Assembly (NCBI GenBank): GCA_012026885.1
Contig: VEPL01000007.1
Location: forward strand, 276,948 to 340,947
Origin: Betaproteobacteria bacterium
GTDB lineage: Bacteria; Pseudomonadota; Gammaproteobacteria; Burkholderiales; Rhodocyclaceae
Direction of reading: 5' to 3'
DNA: 64,000 bases
The position numbers and the translations under genes are program-made. Shown piece after piece: positions 63,766 to 64,000 of this stretch (position 1 is its first letter; each line of letters begins with the position of its first letter). Under the pieces are notes generated by a model that had not been told where the DNA came from, ran no database searches, and saw only the letters and a program-made list of their open reading frames with translations.

Positions 63766-64000
63766 TCACAGCATCAGCAGGCCGGCGCCCATGCCGGCGC
63801 CGATGGCGAGCAGGCCGGGCAGGGCATGGCGGGCGAGGCGGGCGCCGCCGATGCTGATGACGAGACCGATCTTGAAGATCAGGTTGGCCACCAGCGCCAG
63901 CGTGACGGCGATGACCGCCTCGTGGCCGGCAACGCGCTCGAGGTTGAAGATGCGCAGGGTCGACAGCACGCTGGCGTCGGCGTCGGTGAGGCCGGAAACC
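63766..64000 (-). CDS. DUF4010 membrane protein, C-terminal fragment (cut by window edge)
   Basis: Residues visible (78) read GLTDADAS followed by LSTLRIF and three hydrophobic helices, the last ending LAIGAGMGAGLLML. The D-A-D-A pattern before the helix is typical of the DUF4010 half of MgtC/SapB-DUF4010 proteins. It may be cotranscribed with amrB (10-base gap). The upstream half is outside the window. Confidence 0.75.
   Translation of the reverse strand, partial: VSGLTDADASVLSTLRIFNLERVAGHEAVIAVTLALVANLIFKIGLVISIGGARLARHALPGLLAIGAGMGAGLLML

Overview
The window reads as a chromosomal segment of a GC-rich betaproteobacterium, most likely a Rhodocyclales relative (Dechloromonas/Azonexus/Azospira-like). 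This is inferred from the gene families present: a cysE-iscR-linked isc operon, a DUF3460 protein, an octaheme cytochrome of the tetrathionate-reductase family, a TfpX/TfpZ accessory protein and an AmmeMemoRadiSam cluster. The DNA is almost fully coding. I saw no tRNA, rRNA, insertion sequence, prophage or CRISPR array, and no non-coding stretch longer than about 260 bases.

Layout. 0-8.5 kb (minus strand): a heavy-metal RND efflux operon (membrane fusion protein, RND pump, DUF3240 protein, outer-membrane factor, truncated response regulator). It is preceded by an exonuclease/GIY-YIG fusion and an HD-GYP protein. 8.6-14.3 kb: purL, a small cytochrome c with a membrane cytochrome b, and a small lipoprotein. 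14.3-18.3 kb (minus): a three-gene membrane-lipid cluster (hexapeptide transferase, PAP2-like enzyme, phospholipase-D/cardiolipin synthase) and a Tat-exported lipoprotein amidohydrolase. 18.4-23.9 kb (plus): a DinG-type helicase, an ATP-grasp-like protein and molybdenum-cofactor genes mobB-moeA-moaD-moaE. 24-28.7 kb: a SEC-C/TPR/O-GlcNAc-transferase-like fusion facing away from clpB, which has a near-consensus sigma-32 promoter. 28.7-39.3 kb: an envelope region rich in lipoproteins (DUF1254, lytic transglycosylase, OmpA-like and several unknowns) plus a membrane-fused spermidine-synthase-like enzyme and a class V aminotransferase. 39.4-44.1 kb (minus): a periplasmic redox module made of a cytochrome c, a triple rhodanese, an octaheme cytochrome c and a cytochrome b, followed by a separately transcribed double rhodanese. 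44.4-53.8 kb (plus): DUF3460, cysE, then iscR, a NifS-like desulfurase, iscS, iscU, iscA, hscB, hscA, fdx, iscX, DUF2237 and a DsbB/DsbA-like pair. 53.8-61.2 kb (minus): serB, DUF1015, aroG, mfd and a type IV pilin accessory gene. 61.3-64 kb (minus): the AmmeMemoRadiSam trio and a truncated DUF4010 membrane protein.

The most interesting part is the 39.4-44.1 kb module. Four of its five rhodanese domains carry an unusual two-cysteine (C-x4-C) active loop, and the two rhodanese proteins are clearly paralogues. Both transcription units have an FNR/Dnr-like palindrome upstream. This suggests an oxygen-regulated, quinone-linked periplasmic pathway acting on sulfur-containing substrates. The isc region is the second highlight: three IscR type-1-like sites can be read directly, one embedded in a strong promoter ahead of cysE and two tandem ones ahead of iscR, so cysteine supply and Fe-S assembly appear to be under common IscR control.
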